In this document: positions 53,541 to 62,052 of the stretch, in pieces
Numbering within the stretch: position 1 is the stretch's first letter
Layout: every line of letters begins with the position of its first letter
Source: an uncultured Oscillospiraceae bacterium
GTDB lineage: Bacteria; Bacillota; Clostridia; Oscillospirales; Oscillospiraceae
Direction: 5' to 3'
Assembly: GCA_902478785.1 (NCBI GenBank)
Contig: CABSMJ010000004.1
Location: forward strand, 1 to 64,000
Length of the DNA: 64,000 bases
Notes under the pieces: model-generated
Databases searched by the model: none
Seen by the model: the letters and a program-made list of their open reading frames with translations, nothing else
Told to the model about the DNA's origin: nothing
Translations under genes and position numbers: made by a program

Positions 53541-55267
53541 GGCTCCACCTTCTTGGTGCCCCGGAGGATGATCTTGTCCCGGGACTTGTAGTTGCTGGAG
53601 GCCTCAAAGGTGCTGGAGATCAGCTTGCCGTCGCCGCTGTACACGTTGCGGTAGGTGCGGTACTTGGAGCCGGTGTAAGGGGTCTGCTTGACCTTCTCGG
53701 TGCCCTCGGGCAACGTGGGGTCGTCCTCGTAGATGGTCTCGTAGGGGATGGTGCCCAGCTTCTCGTAGGTCATCTTCACATAGGTGTCGTCCACCTTGGT
53801 GCCGTAGATGGTGACGGTCAGGTTCTTGCCGGAGGACACGGAGGCGGAGATGCGGATGGGGTACTGGGTGTCGTTGCGGAACTCATACTCCGGCCCGCCC
53901 CAGGAGACGGTGGCGTCCATGCCGGGGGTGATGTAGGAGGGGATGTAGCGGTGGGCCGCCCGGGTGACGATCTCCAGGTTGGACAAAAGGGTGGCCATGT
54001 AGAGGGTGGAGGAGGTCTGGCAGATGCCGCCGCCCACCTCATCCACCGTGGCGCCGTTGACATAGGCGGGAGCGGAGGAGTAGCCCTTGGCGGTGGTCCG
54101 CTTGCCCACCACGGTGTTGTAGGAGAACACGTCCCCGGAGTTGAGCACATAGCCGTTGATGGCCTTGGCGGAGAGGCGCACATTGTTCACCCGGCCGGAG
54201 GTGCCGCCCACATGGGTGGTGTAGGTGCCCAGCACGTCCCGGAAGAGCACCTTCTCCAGCTCTGCGGCGGTGACGGTGGGTTCCTCGATCTGGGCCGAGA
54301 GGGTCACAGTGTCCCCGGGCTGGGCCTGATCCAGCAGCTTTTGGGCCTCGTCCACGTCGAACTCGGCGCCCACCTGCTCGGGGATGATGGAGCCGGTGGC
54401 GGAGTCGTAGCCGGCGTTTTTCATCTCTCCGGCCACGGCGTCGTGGATCTCCTGGGCGGTCATGGACTTGGCGGGCGCCACGGTGAAGCCGCAGGGCTTC
54501 GCCTCGTCCCCGTCGTAGACCAGGGAGCGGATGGCCGTCTCCAGCTCGCCGCTGTCCACCTGCCGGCCGTCCTTGGCCTTGGTGAGGGTGATGGTGTTCT
54601 CGCCTGTCTCCCAGGCGGTGTCCACCGCCTCATAGCTCAAGTCCCCGGCCAGGCGCTCCGCCGTGGCCTGGGTCTTGGCCTCGTCCAGGGTCAGGTCGTC
54701 CTGCTCCGGGCTCACCAGGCAGTCCCGGCCCAGCAGATGGTTGAGATAGGTCCAGCCGTTGGTGAAGAAGTTGCCCGTGCGGCCCACCTGATAGAGCTGG
54801 TCCGTCAGGGCGTCCAGGTCTGCCTGGGCCCCCAGGTCGCTGAGGGTGAAGGAGTACGTGCCCGCCTCAGTGAGGTCTTCCTGGGTGACGGCGCTTTGAT
54901 TGTCCGCCCCCTGGGCGCTGTCTCCGGTCTCCTCGGTGCTCTGGGGCTCGGTCTCCGAAGTCACAGAGGAGCCGCTTTCATCCGCCAAAGAGGAGGAGTA
55001 GCTGCACCGCTCCATGGCCCCGGGCAGCTCCTGCTCCAGATAGCTCCGGGCCTCGTCCTTGGTCATGCCGCCCACCACCAGGTCCGGCAGCAGGGCGCTG
55101 ACGTTGGGGAAAATGGTGCTGGAGCCGGCGGCCACGGCGCACACGGCGATGTATCCGGCCAGCACGATGGCCACCAGGATACCCAATATGATGAGAGGAA
55201 GTTTCCCGCCTCCGGACCGCTTCCGTCTGGCCGGCGCGGCGACGGCTTCCCGCTTTCCCTTTTCCAT
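53345..55267 (-). CDS. VanW-domain cell-wall protein with repetitive C-terminus
   Basis: A 640-residue protein. It has a basic N-terminus and one membrane anchor (about 22-44). A peptidoglycan-binding-4-like region (about 60-330) precedes a VanW domain (about 345-480, containing GDVFSYNTVVG and GGGICQTSSTLYMA), a G5-like segment (about 490-575), and a tail of TETPGTG repeats (about 583-640). Probably a surface protein acting on or binding the wall. The ATG at 55267 follows CAGGAGGT. A WalR-like box lies upstream. Confidence 0.88.
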   Translation of the reverse strand: MEKGKREAVAAPARRKRSGGGKLPLIILGILVAIVLAGYIAVCAVAAGSSTIFPNVSALLPDLVVGGMTKDEARSYLEQELPGAMERCSYSSSLADESGSSVTSETEPQSTEETGDSAQGADNQSAVTQEDLTEAGTYSFTLSDLGAQADLDALTDQLYQVGRTGNFFTNGWTYLNHLLGRDCLVSPEQDDLTLDEAKTQATAERLAGDLSYEAVDTAWETGENTITLTKAKDGRQVDSGELETAIRSLVYDGDEAKPCGFTVAPAKSMTAQEIHDAVAGEMKNAGYDSATGSIIPEQVGAEFDVDEAQKLLDQAQPGDTVTLSAQIEEPTVTAAELEKVLFRDVLGTYTTHVGGTSGRVNNVRLSAKAINGYVLNSGDVFSYNTVVGKRTTAKGYSSAPAYVNGATVDEVGGGICQTSSTLYMATLLSNLEIVTRAAHRYIPSYITPGMDATVSWGGPEYEFRNDTQYPIRISASVSSGKNLTVTIYGTKVDDTYVKMTYEKLGTIPYETIYEDDPTLPEGTEKVKQTPYTGSKYRTYRNVYSGDGKLISSTFEASSNYKSRDKIILRGTKKVEPEVPDPGTETPGTGTETPGTGTETPGTGTETPGTSTETPGTGTGTETPGTGTETPGTGTETSGAA

Positions 55268-55330
55268 GAGGAACCTCCTGTTGTGTGTATGATATCTCAG
55301 GGCCGGTCCTGGAACCGGCTTCCGGTATTG

Positions 55331-55385
55331 ATTCTAACACACGGGGAAGGAAGAAAGCATTACAATCTTGTAACAAGCCGTTACA
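55331..55385 (-). promoter_or_regulatory. WalR-like box and -10 element of the VanW gene
   Basis: On the minus strand, TGTTAC-AAGAT-TGTAAT (55375-55359) fits the WalR/YycF consensus TGTWAH-N5-TGTWAH exactly. A third half-site TGTAAC lies four bases further upstream (55385-55380). A -10 element TAGAAT (55336-55331) follows 22 bases downstream, placing the box next to the -35 position, as for an activator. Confidence 0.6.
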
Positions 55386-55396
55386 ATCCCGCTCGC

Positions 55397-56212
55397 TCAG
55401 CCGGTGCGGGCCTGGCGGCGGGCGCCGGGGATGCGGATGGTCAAAAGCAGGTCCCCATCCTTCTCCTCTCGCCGCTCCACGCCGGCCTCCACCCCCGCCT
55501 GGCGCATGAGCCGCAGTCCCCGGTCGATGCTGTTGAGAAAGAGCCGCACGTCCTTGAGTACATAGGACTTCCGTCCCCGGGGCGGCGTGCGCTGGAGCAC
55601 CTCCAGCCGCTGGGCGATGTAGGCGTCGGTCTGGGCCACGCTCAGGCCCCGCTGGGCAATGTGGCGGAGGGCTGCCAGGCGCTCGCCCTCGTCCTCCAGC
55701 CGCAGCAGCGCCCGGGCGTGGCGCTCGGAGAGGCCGTACTCCACCAAAAGGGCGGCGCACTCCGGGCTCAGCCGCAGCAGACGCAGCTTGTTGGCCACGG
55801 CGGAGGGGGACTTGCCCAGCCGCCGGGCCACCTCCTCCTGGGTCAGGCCGTAGTCCTCCACCAGCCGCCGCAGGGCCGCCGCCTCCTCCAGGTAGTGCAG
55901 GTCCTGGCGCTGGAGGTTTTCCACCAGGGCCAGGGCCGCAGACTCCTGCCGGTCCGCCTGGGAGAGAAGGCAGGGGACTTCCCTTAGGCCCGCCAGCCGG
56001 GCGGCCCGCAGCCGCCGCTCGCCGGCCACCAGCTCCCAGCCGCCGGCGGTCTGCCGGACGGTGAGGGGCTGCAAGATGCCGTAGCGGCGGATGGACTCCG
56101 CCAGCTCCTCCAGGGCGGTTTGGTCGAAATGGTGCCGGGGCTGGCCCGGGTTGGGCACGATGCGGTCAATGGGCAGCAGCACCACCCGGGCCCCCTTGGG
56201 CCGCAGTACCAT
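55397..56212 (-). CDS. noc: Nucleoid occlusion protein Noc (ParB family)
   Basis: A ParB paralogue of 271 residues. The CTP-binding motif is GERRLRAARLAGL and the helix-turn-helix is LTQEEVARRLGKSPSAVAN. In Bacillus, Noc binds its own sites and blocks division over the nucleoid. The ATG at 56212 follows a perfect GGAGGTGAT; the frame extends further upstream but is not protein-like there. It is divergent from mnmE. ParB at 33381 is the better match to Spo0J, since parA lies next to it, so this one is called Noc. Confidence 0.85.
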   Translation of the reverse strand: MVLRPKGARVVLLPIDRIVPNPGQPRHHFDQTALEELAESIRRYGILQPLTVRQTAGGWELVAGERRLRAARLAGLREVPCLLSQADRQESAALALVENLQRQDLHYLEEAAALRRLVEDYGLTQEEVARRLGKSPSAVANKLRLLRLSPECAALLVEYGLSERHARALLRLEDEGERLAALRHIAQRGLSVAQTDAYIAQRLEVLQRTPPRGRKSYVLKDVRLFLNSIDRGLRLMRQAGVEAGVERREEKDGDLLLTIRIPGARRQARTG

Positions 56213-56421
56213 GAGATCACCTCCTCCGGTGGAAGGCCCCCTTGTCCATCTGGGGAAAAAGGAGCCTCTTTTCTCCCAGAGTAGCGGATTTTTCCTGAAA
56301 AAGCAGACAAAAAAAGTCGAGGCCTTCTGTAAATCAGGAAAGTTTTCTGCTATACTGGGGAAAACTTCCCCCAAAGGCGCCCTTTGGGCCGGGGGAGATC
56401 AGGAAAAAAGGAGAGACCCCT

Positions 56422-57777
56422 ATGGACTGCATCGCCGCCATCGCCACTCCACTCGCTCCCTCTGCCATCGGCATCCTGCGCCTGTCCGGTGACGGCGCCG
56501 TGGCCGTGGCCGGGCGGGTGTTCCACCCTGCAAACGGCCGTGACTTCGCAGAGAACAGCCCCCGGGCCATGGTCTACGGCGCGGTGGAGACAGAGGAGGG
56601 GACCCTGCTGGACCACGGCCTGGGTGTGTGGTTCTCCGCCGCCCACAGCTATACCGGGGAGGAGGCGGTGGAGCTCTATCTCCACGGCTCGCCGGTGGTG
56701 CTGGGGGAGACGCTGTCGGTGCTTCTGGCCTCCGGCGCCCGGCAGGCCGGGCCCGGGGAGTTCACCCGCCGGGCCTTCCTCAGCGGCCGCATGGACCTGA
56801 CCCAGGCGGAGGCGGTGATGGACCTGATCGACGCGGAGACCGCCGAGGCCGCCCGTCTGGCCGCCGCCCAGGAGGGCGGCGCTCTGCGGCGGAAGGTGGA
56901 GGGCATTTACGAGGGCCTTCTGGAGGTGGCCTCCCGGTTCTATGCCGTGGTGGACTACCCCGACGAGGACCTGGAGGACGTGTCGCCGGAGGAGCTCAAA
57001 GGGGACCTGGAGGTCTGGCAGCGGGACCTGGAGGCGCTGGTGTCCACCGCCCGCCGGGGCCGCATCCTCAAGTCCGGTCTGCCGGCGGTGCTGCTGGGCA
57101 AGCCCAACGTGGGCAAGTCCTCTCTCCTCAACGCCCTCACCGGCACCGACCGCTGCCTGGTCACCGCCACCGCCGGCACCACCCGGGACACGGTGGAGGA
57201 GAAGGTGCGGCTGGGGGGCGTGGTGCTGCGGCTGACGGACACCGCCGGCATCCGCCAAACCGCCGACGAGATCGAGGCCATGGGCGTGGAGCGGGCCCGC
57301 CGGGCGGCGGACCAGGCGGAGCTGGCTCTGGTGGTGGTGGACGGGTCCCAGCCCCTGACCGCCGAGGATGAGGAGGCCTTTGCCGCCGCCTCTGGATGCC
57401 GCAAGGTGCTGGTGGTGCGCAACAAGGCGGATCTGCCGGTGTGTCCCGCCGTAAGCGAGCGGTTCCCGGAGGCCATCCCCGTCTCCGCCCGGACAGGGGA
57501 GGGCCTGGAGACCCTGGAGCAGGCGGTGGCGGCCCTCTATCCCGCCGGGGAGGCCCCCACCGGGTGTCTCCTTGCCAACGCCCGGCAGGAGGACGCCGCC
57601 CGCCGGGCCCTGAGAGCGGTGGAGCGGGCCCGGGCCGCCTTTGCCGGCGGCCTGACTCCCGACGCGGTGCTCTCCGACGTGGAGGACGCCATGAACGCCC
57701 TGGGGGAGCTCACCGGCCGCACCGCCAAGGAGGACATCGTCAGCGCCATCTTCTCCCGCTTTTGCGTGGGCAAATAG
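56422..57777 (+). CDS. mnmE: tRNA uridine-5-carboxymethylaminomethyl(34) synthesis GTPase MnmE
   Basis: GTPase that, with MnmG, modifies the wobble uridine of several tRNAs. It has 451 residues: an N-terminal folate-binding domain (1-120), a helical domain, the inserted G domain with GKPNVGKSS at 226-234, and the C-terminal FCVGK motif with its catalytic cysteine. A -10 element TATACT lies at about 56351. mnmG does not follow here, unlike in Bacillus. Confidence 0.97.
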   Translation: MDCIAAIATPLAPSAIGILRLSGDGAVAVAGRVFHPANGRDFAENSPRAMVYGAVETEEGTLLDHGLGVWFSAAHSYTGEEAVELYLHGSPVVLGETLSVLLASGARQAGPGEFTRRAFLSGRMDLTQAEAVMDLIDAETAEAARLAAAQEGGALRRKVEGIYEGLLEVASRFYAVVDYPDEDLEDVSPEELKGDLEVWQRDLEALVSTARRGRILKSGLPAVLLGKPNVGKSSLLNALTGTDRCLVTATAGTTRDTVEEKVRLGGVVLRLTDTAGIRQTADEIEAMGVERARRAADQAELALVVVDGSQPLTAEDEEAFAAASGCRKVLVVRNKADLPVCPAVSERFPEAIPVSARTGEGLETLEQAVAALYPAGEAPTGCLLANARQEDAARRALRAVERARAAFAGGLTPDAVLSDVEDAMNALGELTGRTAKEDIVSAIFSRFCVGK

Positions 57778-57855
57778 ACCCCCGGCCCCGCTTCCGCCCC
57801 CGGAGGCGGGGCCAGGTTTTGGGATGCAAGTGGTTCTCACCTCCATGGAATGTGG

Positions 57856-57884
57856 TTTACAAAACCGCTTAAGTGTGCTATGAT
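57856..57884 (+). promoter_or_regulatory. Promoter of the DUF1836-degV operon
   Basis: TTTACA (57856-57861), 17-bp spacer, TATGAT (57879-57884), 41 bases before the start codon. Confidence 0.8.
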
Positions 57885-57924
57885 ACCTCCGTCTGAAGAT
57901 CGTAAAGAGGAGAGGAGCATACCT

Positions 57925-58515
57925 ATGGATCAGGAGCTGGAGCAGCTGCGCCGGGAGCTGGAGGAGAAACGGCCTCTGGCCTGGGACGCGCTGCCGGATA
58001 TTCCCCTATATATGGACCAGGTGCTGACCTACATGGACCGTCAGCTCATCAAGGTGGACGGCAGCGACAGTCTGACCTCTGCCATGGTCAACAACTATAC
58101 CAAAAGCGGCCTGGTGCCCCGGGCCGCGGGCAAGAAATACAGCCGGGACCACTTGGCCTATCTCACCGCCATCTGCATCCTCAAGCAGGTGATGCCCGCC
58201 AAGGACATGGCGCTGCTGCTGGAGGAGGAGACCGCCGGCGACAAACCGGTGGGGGAGCTGTATGAGGAGTTCTGCCAGAGCCTGGACCAGGCCCTGCGCT
58301 CCGCCGCCGGAGAGATGGAGGGCTACATGGACCAGGCGTCATTGTCCCGGGGCGCGCTGCATTTTGCCCTGCTGTCCTATGCCGCGGGCCTGGTGAGCCG
58401 GCACTATGTGCGCATCCTCCGCGAGAGCCGCCCGGAGTCCGCCCCCACCCGCCGGGAAAAGCGGGAAAAGAAGAGCCGGCACATGGAGGCCGGGGAAGGA
58501 GAGACGCAAGGATGA
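57925..58515 (+). CDS. DUF1836-domain protein
   Basis: A 196-residue protein of the DUF1836 family. Its N-terminal half contains a MerR-like pattern, MVNNYTKSGLVPRAAGKKYSRDHLAYL, suggesting DNA binding. The C-terminus is charged. The ATG at 57925 follows GAGGAG. Its stop overlaps the degV start by 4 bp. The pairing of DUF1836 with degV suggests a shared role, perhaps in fatty-acid metabolism; this is inference. Confidence 0.85.
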   Translation: MDQELEQLRRELEEKRPLAWDALPDIPLYMDQVLTYMDRQLIKVDGSDSLTSAMVNNYTKSGLVPRAAGKKYSRDHLAYLTAICILKQVMPAKDMALLLEEETAGDKPVGELYEEFCQSLDQALRSAAGEMEGYMDQASLSRGALHFALLSYAAGLVSRHYVRILRESRPESAPTRREKREKKSRHMEAGEGETQG

Positions 58516-59384
58516 GAGATTTCGTCATCATGACTGACAGCTGCTGTGACATGACCGCCCGGATGGCCGATGAGCTGGGGCTGGTGGTGCTGCCGCTGAG
58601 CCTCCACATGGGAGACAAGGAGTACCGCAACCTGCTGGACGGCAGCGAGATCGGGTTCGACACCTTTTACAGCCGCATTCGAGCCGGGGAGCTGGCCACC
58701 ACCTCCGCTGTGTCCGTAGGCGCCTTTGAGGAGAAGATGCGGGAGATCCTCAGCCAGGACAAGGACATCTTGTGCATCAACTTCTCCTCCGCCCTGTCCA
58801 CCACCTATCAGTCCGCCTCCATCGCCGCCGAGGACCTGCGGGGCGAGTTCCCCCAGGCCAAGATCCTGGTGGTGGACAGCTTGTGCGCTTCCCTGGGCCA
58901 GGGGCTGCTGCTGTATCTGTGCGCCAAGGAGAAGGAGCGGGGCCGCACGTTGGAGGAGGTCCACACCTTCGCCGAGACCACCAAGGGCAACGTGTGCCAC
59001 TGGTTCACCGTGGACGACCTGAACCACCTCAAGCGGGGCGGCCGCATCTCCGGTGCCACCGCCTTCTTCGGCACCATGCTGTCCATCAAGCCGGTGATGC
59101 ACGTGGATGACGGCGGCCACCTGGTGCCCGTCAGCAAGGCCCGGGGCCGCAAGTCCTCGCTGCTGGAGCTGGTGGACCACATGGAAAAGACCGCCATCGA
59201 CCCCGCCAGCCAGACCGTGTTCATCAGCCACGGCGACTGCGAGGGGGACGCCCGGTTCGTGGCCGACGAGATCCGCCGCCGCTTCGGTACGCAGCAGATC
59301 TATATCAACTACGTGGGCCCGGTCATCGGCAACCACTCCGGCCCCGGCACCCTGGCGCTGTTCTTCCTGGGCAGCCAGAGATAA
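58512..59384 (+). CDS. DegV-family fatty-acid-binding protein
   Basis: A 290-residue DegV protein. It starts with the typical VIMTDSCCDMTARMADELG and has TTSAVSVGAFEE, the ligand-site SSALSTTYQSA, and HLKRGGRISGATAFFGTMLSIKPV. DegV (FakB) proteins bind fatty acids for phosphorylation by FakA. No fakA is in the window. The ATG at 58512 overlaps the DUF1836 stop. Confidence 0.92.
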   Translation: MRDFVIMTDSCCDMTARMADELGLVVLPLSLHMGDKEYRNLLDGSEIGFDTFYSRIRAGELATTSAVSVGAFEEKMREILSQDKDILCINFSSALSTTYQSASIAAEDLRGEFPQAKILVVDSLCASLGQGLLLYLCAKEKERGRTLEEVHTFAETTKGNVCHWFTVDDLNHLKRGGRISGATAFFGTMLSIKPVMHVDDGGHLVPVSKARGRKSSLLELVDHMEKTAIDPASQTVFISHGDCEGDARFVADEIRRRFGTQQIYINYVGPVIGNHSGPGTLALFFLGSQR

Positions 59385-59455
59385 CGTGCCACCCCCAAAG
59401 CCGCTCCCGCCACGGAGGTCGGGGGCCTGCGGGAGGACCTTTTTCAAAAGCGAAC

Positions 59456-59488
59456 ATCCCCTCTCCGGTCAAGGAGAGGGGATTTTTT
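59456..59488 (+). terminator. Terminator after degV
   Basis: An 11-bp perfect stem (ATCCCCTCTCC/GGAGAGGGGAT) with loop GGTCAA and a T-run. Confidence 0.93.
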
Positions 59489-59535
59489 CCCGCCTGAAAG
59501 GTGGGAATCGGGGATTTTTTGTCCTTCTTCGACCC

Positions 59536-59565
59536 TTGACGGGGCAGGGGAGGGGGTGCTATCCT
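59536..59565 (+). promoter_or_regulatory. Putative prmA promoter
   Basis: TTGACG (59536-59541), 18-bp spacer, TATCCT (59560-59565), 70 bases before the start codon. Confidence 0.5.
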
Positions 59566-59635
59566 GTGGACACGGACAAAATCCTCCGCCCGCTGCCGGG
59601 CGGAGATCAACTTGGTAAAAAAAGGAGCAAAGCGG

Positions 59636-60610
59636 ATGGATTGGCTGGAGCTGCATATCGACACCTCGCCCGCCGGACTGGAGCCGGTGGAGACGCTGCT
59701 GTCCACTCTGGGCATCGACGGGGTCATCATCGATGACCAGGGGGAGTTTGAGACCTTCCTGGAGGAAAACCGGCAGTACTGGGACTATGTGGACGAGGAC
59801 CTGCGCCGGCAGATGGCCGGCAAGTCCCGCATCACCTTTTATCTGGAGCACAGCGACGAGGGCTTTGCCCTGCTGGGTCAGGTGCGCCTGGCCCTGGAGG
59901 ACCTGAAGGCCCGGCGTCAGGACTGCGGCACGCTGCTGCTGACCATGGAGGACGTGGCCGACGCGGACTGGGAAAACAACTGGAAGCAGTACTACCACCC
60001 CATGGAGATCGGGGAGCGGCTGCTGGTGGTGCCCCAGTGGCTGCGGGAGGATCCCAAGGTGCTCTCGGCCCTGGCAGAAGGGCGGGTGGAGCTGGTGCTG
60101 GACCCGGGACTGACCTTCGGCACCGGCAGCCACGCCACCACCCGGCTGTGCCTCCAGGCGTTGGAGCGCCTGATTCAGGGCGGCGAGCGGGTGCTGGACC
60201 TGGGCTGCGGCAGCGGCATCCTGTCCATCGCCTCGCTGCTGCTGGGGGCCAAGGAGGCCTCTGCCTGCGACATCGATGACAAGTGCCTGGACGTGGCCTA
60301 TGAAAACGCTGCCCTCAACGGCGTGGGCCGGGACCGCTATACCGTCCTGGCCGGGGACATCCTCTCTGATGAGGCCCTCCAGGCCCGGCTGGGGGAGGGC
60401 TACGACTTGGTGGTGGCCAACATCGTGGCCGACGTGATCCTGGCCCTGGCTCCGGCGGTGCGCCGCTTTCTCAAGCCCGGCGGCGCCTTCCTCTGCTCCG
60501 GCATCATCGATGACCGGGCTGAAGAGGTGGCCCAGGGCCTGCGGGAAAACGGCTGGGACATCCTGGAGACCCACCAGTCCGAGGGCTGGTTCTCCTACCT
60601 CTGCCGTTGA
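59636..60610 (+). CDS. prmA: Ribosomal protein L11 methyltransferase
   Basis: Trimethylates ribosomal protein L11 using S-adenosylmethionine. It has 324 residues, with an N-terminal substrate-recognition domain (about 1-110), then the Rossmann domain with VLDLGCGSGILSIASLLLGA (about 186-205) and VVANIVADVI. GTGSHATTRLCL is a conserved PrmA segment. The ATG at 59636 follows AAAGGAG. Confidence 0.94.
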   Translation: MDWLELHIDTSPAGLEPVETLLSTLGIDGVIIDDQGEFETFLEENRQYWDYVDEDLRRQMAGKSRITFYLEHSDEGFALLGQVRLALEDLKARRQDCGTLLLTMEDVADADWENNWKQYYHPMEIGERLLVVPQWLREDPKVLSALAEGRVELVLDPGLTFGTGSHATTRLCLQALERLIQGGERVLDLGCGSGILSIASLLLGAKEASACDIDDKCLDVAYENAALNGVGRDRYTVLAGDILSDEALQARLGEGYDLVVANIVADVILALAPAVRRFLKPGGAFLCSGIIDDRAEEVAQGLRENGWDILETHQSEGWFSYLCR

Positions 60611-60708
60611 GAAAACGCACAAAAGCCCTGCGGGGCTGCACGGACGGGACCTGCCCCAAAGGCAGGCCCCGCCTCCTTTTTCCAGTCCTCCCAGGGGGGG
60701 AGGGCGCC

Positions 60709-60761
60709 TTGACAAGGAACAGAAGATTTGCTATATTAACTGTACTAATACGCATAGTACA
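60709..60761 (+). promoter_or_regulatory. Promoter and palindromic operator of the GntR/ABC operon
   Basis: TTGACA (60709-60714), 17-bp spacer, TATATT (60732-60737). Immediately downstream lies an inverted repeat TGTACTA-N7-TAGTACA (60741-60761), covering the expected transcription start. YtrA-type GntR repressors usually bind such palindromes in their own promoters. Confidence 0.85.
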
Positions 60762-60799
60762 CACGCGGACCACCGCGATACACCATGGGAGGTGATCGG

Positions 60800-61159
60800 A
60801 TGATCAGTCTGAACTACCGCGACTCCCGCCCCATCTATGAGCAGATCCGGGATGAGCTGCGGAAGCTGATCGTCACCGGCGCCATCGGCGTCGACGACAA
60901 GCTGCCCTCGGTCCGGGCGCTTGCCACCCAGCTGGCCATCAACCCCAACACCATCCAGCGGGCCTACAACGAGTTGGAGACGGAGGGCTATCTCTACTCG
61001 GTCCCCGGCAAGGGGAGCTTTGCCTGCCGGCCCAAGAGCGCCGACCAGGCCCGGCGGGAGACGCTGCTGGAGGAGTTGAAGGGACTGCTCTCGGAGCTTC
61101 GATGCCTGGGGATGACCCAGACGGAGCTGCTGCAGCTGTGGAAGGAGGCGCAGGTATGA
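60800..61159 (+). CDS. YtrA-subfamily GntR transcriptional regulator
   Basis: A 119-residue regulator: N-terminal winged helix (about 8-75, with LPSVRALATQLAINPNTIQR) and a short C-terminal dimerisation tail, the YtrA layout. It typically represses its own operon of ABC transporter genes. The ATG at 60800 follows GGGAGGTGAT. Its stop overlaps the ATPase gene by 4 bp. Confidence 0.92.
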   Translation: MISLNYRDSRPIYEQIRDELRKLIVTGAIGVDDKLPSVRALATQLAINPNTIQRAYNELETEGYLYSVPGKGSFACRPKSADQARRETLLEELKGLLSELRCLGMTQTELLQLWKEAQV

Positions 61160-62052
61160 TCGAAATCAAGGATGCGGTCAAGACCTTTGACGGCTTTGCG
61201 GCCCTGAATGGGGCGTCGCTGACGGTGGAAACCGGCTCTGTCTACGGCCTGGTGGGCCCCAACGGCGCGGGCAAGTCCACGCTGATCCGCTGCCTGACGG
61301 GCATCTTCCGCCAGGATGCCGGTACGGTGTGCCTGGACGGCCGTCCGGTGTGGGAGGACGCCGAGCTCAAGGCCCGGGTGGCCTCCATCCCCGACGACTG
61401 GTACTATTTCCTCCAGGCCAATGTCAATGACATGATGCGCTTTTACCGGGGCTTTTACCCCGCCTTCTCCCAGGAGCGGTTCGAGCGGCTGGGGGAGGTG
61501 TTCCAGCTGGACCGGAAGAAGGCCATTCGCCACCTGAGCAAGGGCATGCAGAAGCAGGCTGCCTTCTGGCTGGGCCTGAGCTGCATGCCGGACTATCTCA
61601 TTTTGGACGAGCCGGTGGACGGTCTGGACCCGGTGATGCGCCGGCAGGTGTGGTCGCTGGTGATGGACGATGTGGCCCAGCGGGGCACCACCGTGCTGGT
61701 CAGCTCCCACAACCTGCGGGAGCTGGAGGACGTGTGCGACCATGTGGGCATCATGGACCGGGGGAAGATTTTGCTGGAGCGGTCCCTGGCCCAGCTCCAG
61801 GACAACATGGTCAAGCTCCAGGTGGTGCTGCCGGAGGGCATGGACACGGTGCCCGTCGAGATCCCGGTGCTCCACGCCTCCCGTCTGGGCCGGGTCCATA
61901 CCCTGATCCTGCGCATGAGTGCCCAGGAGGCCCAGGAGCGTCTGGCGCCCTATCACCCGTTGCTGGTGGACGCGGTGCCCCTGACGCTGGAGGAGATCTT
62001 TATCTATGAGCTGGGAGGTGTGGACTATGCGGTCCGTGACATCGTGCTTTAA
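61156..62052 (+). CDS. ABC transporter ATP-binding protein (YtrB-like)
   Basis: A 298-residue ATPase with Walker A GPNGAGKST (about 36-44), signature region HLSKGMQKQA where LSGGQ is usual, and Walker B YLILDEPVDGLD. The C-terminal extension (about 220-298) is typical of drug or peptide exporters of the YtrB/BcrA type. It is cotranslated with the GntR gene upstream and the permease downstream (26-bp overlap). Confidence 0.93.
   Translation: MIEIKDAVKTFDGFAALNGASLTVETGSVYGLVGPNGAGKSTLIRCLTGIFRQDAGTVCLDGRPVWEDAELKARVASIPDDWYYFLQANVNDMMRFYRGFYPAFSQERFERLGEVFQLDRKKAIRHLSKGMQKQAAFWLGLSCMPDYLILDEPVDGLDPVMRRQVWSLVMDDVAQRGTTVLVSSHNLRELEDVCDHVGIMDRGKILLERSLAQLQDNMVKLQVVLPEGMDTVPVEIPVLHASRLGRVHTLILRMSAQEAQERLAPYHPLLVDAVPLTLEEIFIYELGGVDYAVRDIVL

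Noticed and set aside
53261..55987. 908-codon plus-strand frame opposite the VanW gene
   Set aside because: It also crosses the end of noc and the hairpin array; no ribosome-binding site, no family resemblance.
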